Part shown: one piece after another, positions 40,873-40,994 of the stretch
Layout of the letters: every line of letters begins with the position of its first letter
How positions within the stretch are numbered: the stretch's first letter is position 1
Assembly (NCBI GenBank): GCA_029880325.1
Contig: JAOUOP010000066.1
Location: 1 to 40,994, forward strand
Length of the DNA stretch: 40,994 nucleotides
Direction: 5' to 3'
Source: Myxococcales bacterium
GTDB lineage: Bacteria > Myxococcota_A > Polyangia > Polyangiales > JAFGIB01
Made by a program: the position numbers and the translations under genes
The notes under the pieces: model-generated
The model's database searches: none
Told to the model about the DNA's origin: nothing
What the model saw: only the letters and a program-made list of their open reading frames with translations

Positions 40873-40994
40873 ATGTGCTCGGCGGGAGTGCTGAGCCGAT
40901 GATCGGGGTCGATACGATGCCAGATGCAAGGACGGCCTCCGCCGCAATACTCCGTGTATTTCAAGGGGGCCGGACGCCGCAGCTGGCGCCGTAG
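40873..40994. other. Right edge, no supported gene
   Basis: After the regulator stop, 122 bp remain. An ATG at 40899 opens a 31-codon frame that ends at the last base, but it has no ribosome-binding site at proper spacing and no recognisable product. I see no terminator hairpin. Confidence 0.4.

Noticed and set aside
40899..40994. 31-codon frame at the right edge
   Set aside because: No properly spaced ribosome-binding site and no recognisable sequence.

Overview
The window is about 41 kb of GC-rich, gene-dense chromosomal DNA from a Gram-negative bacterium. The envelope is shown by lipoproteins with lipoboxes, outer-membrane beta-barrels, a lytic transglycosylase/M23 enzyme and MurA. The mix of genes points to a delta-proteobacterial or Myxococcota-like lineage: a Hanks kinase fused to a receiver, giant TPR/DUF3857/transglutaminase proteins, clustered universal stress proteins, a copper type II monooxygenase lipoprotein and a histone H1-like protein. 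This placement is inference; no rRNA or other taxonomic marker is present. I found no tRNA, rRNA, CRISPR array or prophage.

Layout. 1-1.7 kb: a REP-associated Y1 (HUH) transposase between repeat clusters in inverted orientation. 1.8-6.5 kb: a small acetyltransferase, DnaK, a cytochrome P450 and a crotonase-family enzyme. 6.5-8.7 kb: four universal stress proteins in mixed orientation. 8.7-12.4 kb: a ClsB-like phospholipase D enzyme divergent from an endonuclease/exonuclease/phosphatase protein (the ClsB/YbhP neighbourhood of E. coli), then an APH-like/P-loop kinase fusion. 12.4-17.1 kb: a glycine-zipper lipoprotein, a lytic transglycosylase-M23 fusion, a membrane-anchored methyltransferase very like eukaryotic sphingolipid C9-methyltransferases, a DUF721 (DciA-like) protein and an unknown membrane-anchored protein.

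17.2-24.6 kb: two giant exported TPR/DUF3857 proteins overlapping by 4 bp. One keeps the transglutaminase Cys-His-Asp triad; the other has lost the Cys and Asp. 24.9-28.5 kb: a signalling group with a membrane-bound degenerate GGDEF protein, a Ser/Thr kinase-receiver fusion, a methyltransferase and a macrodomain protein. 28.4-39.7 kb: a long minus-strand run. In transcription order it holds a histone H1-like protein with an acidic tail, MurA, a three-gene envelope unit coupled by 4-bp overlaps (beta-barrel; 1055-aa HELSH metalloprotease/propeller/barrel; lipoprotein), a metzincin-like protein whose first zinc His is Met, an archaeal-type IMP cyclohydrolase, a Cys-poor FmdB-like protein and a copper monooxygenase-like lipoprotein. 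The window ends with a LuxR-type regulator with a partial receiver domain, preceded by about 500 bp of non-coding DNA.

The strongest leads for undescribed biology are the coupled envelope unit at 32-37.2 kb, the active/inactive transglutaminase pair at 17-24.6 kb, the bacterial C9-methyltransferase homologue, and the transposase with its inverted flanking repeats. All functional statements rest on motif recognition by eye; no database search was run.
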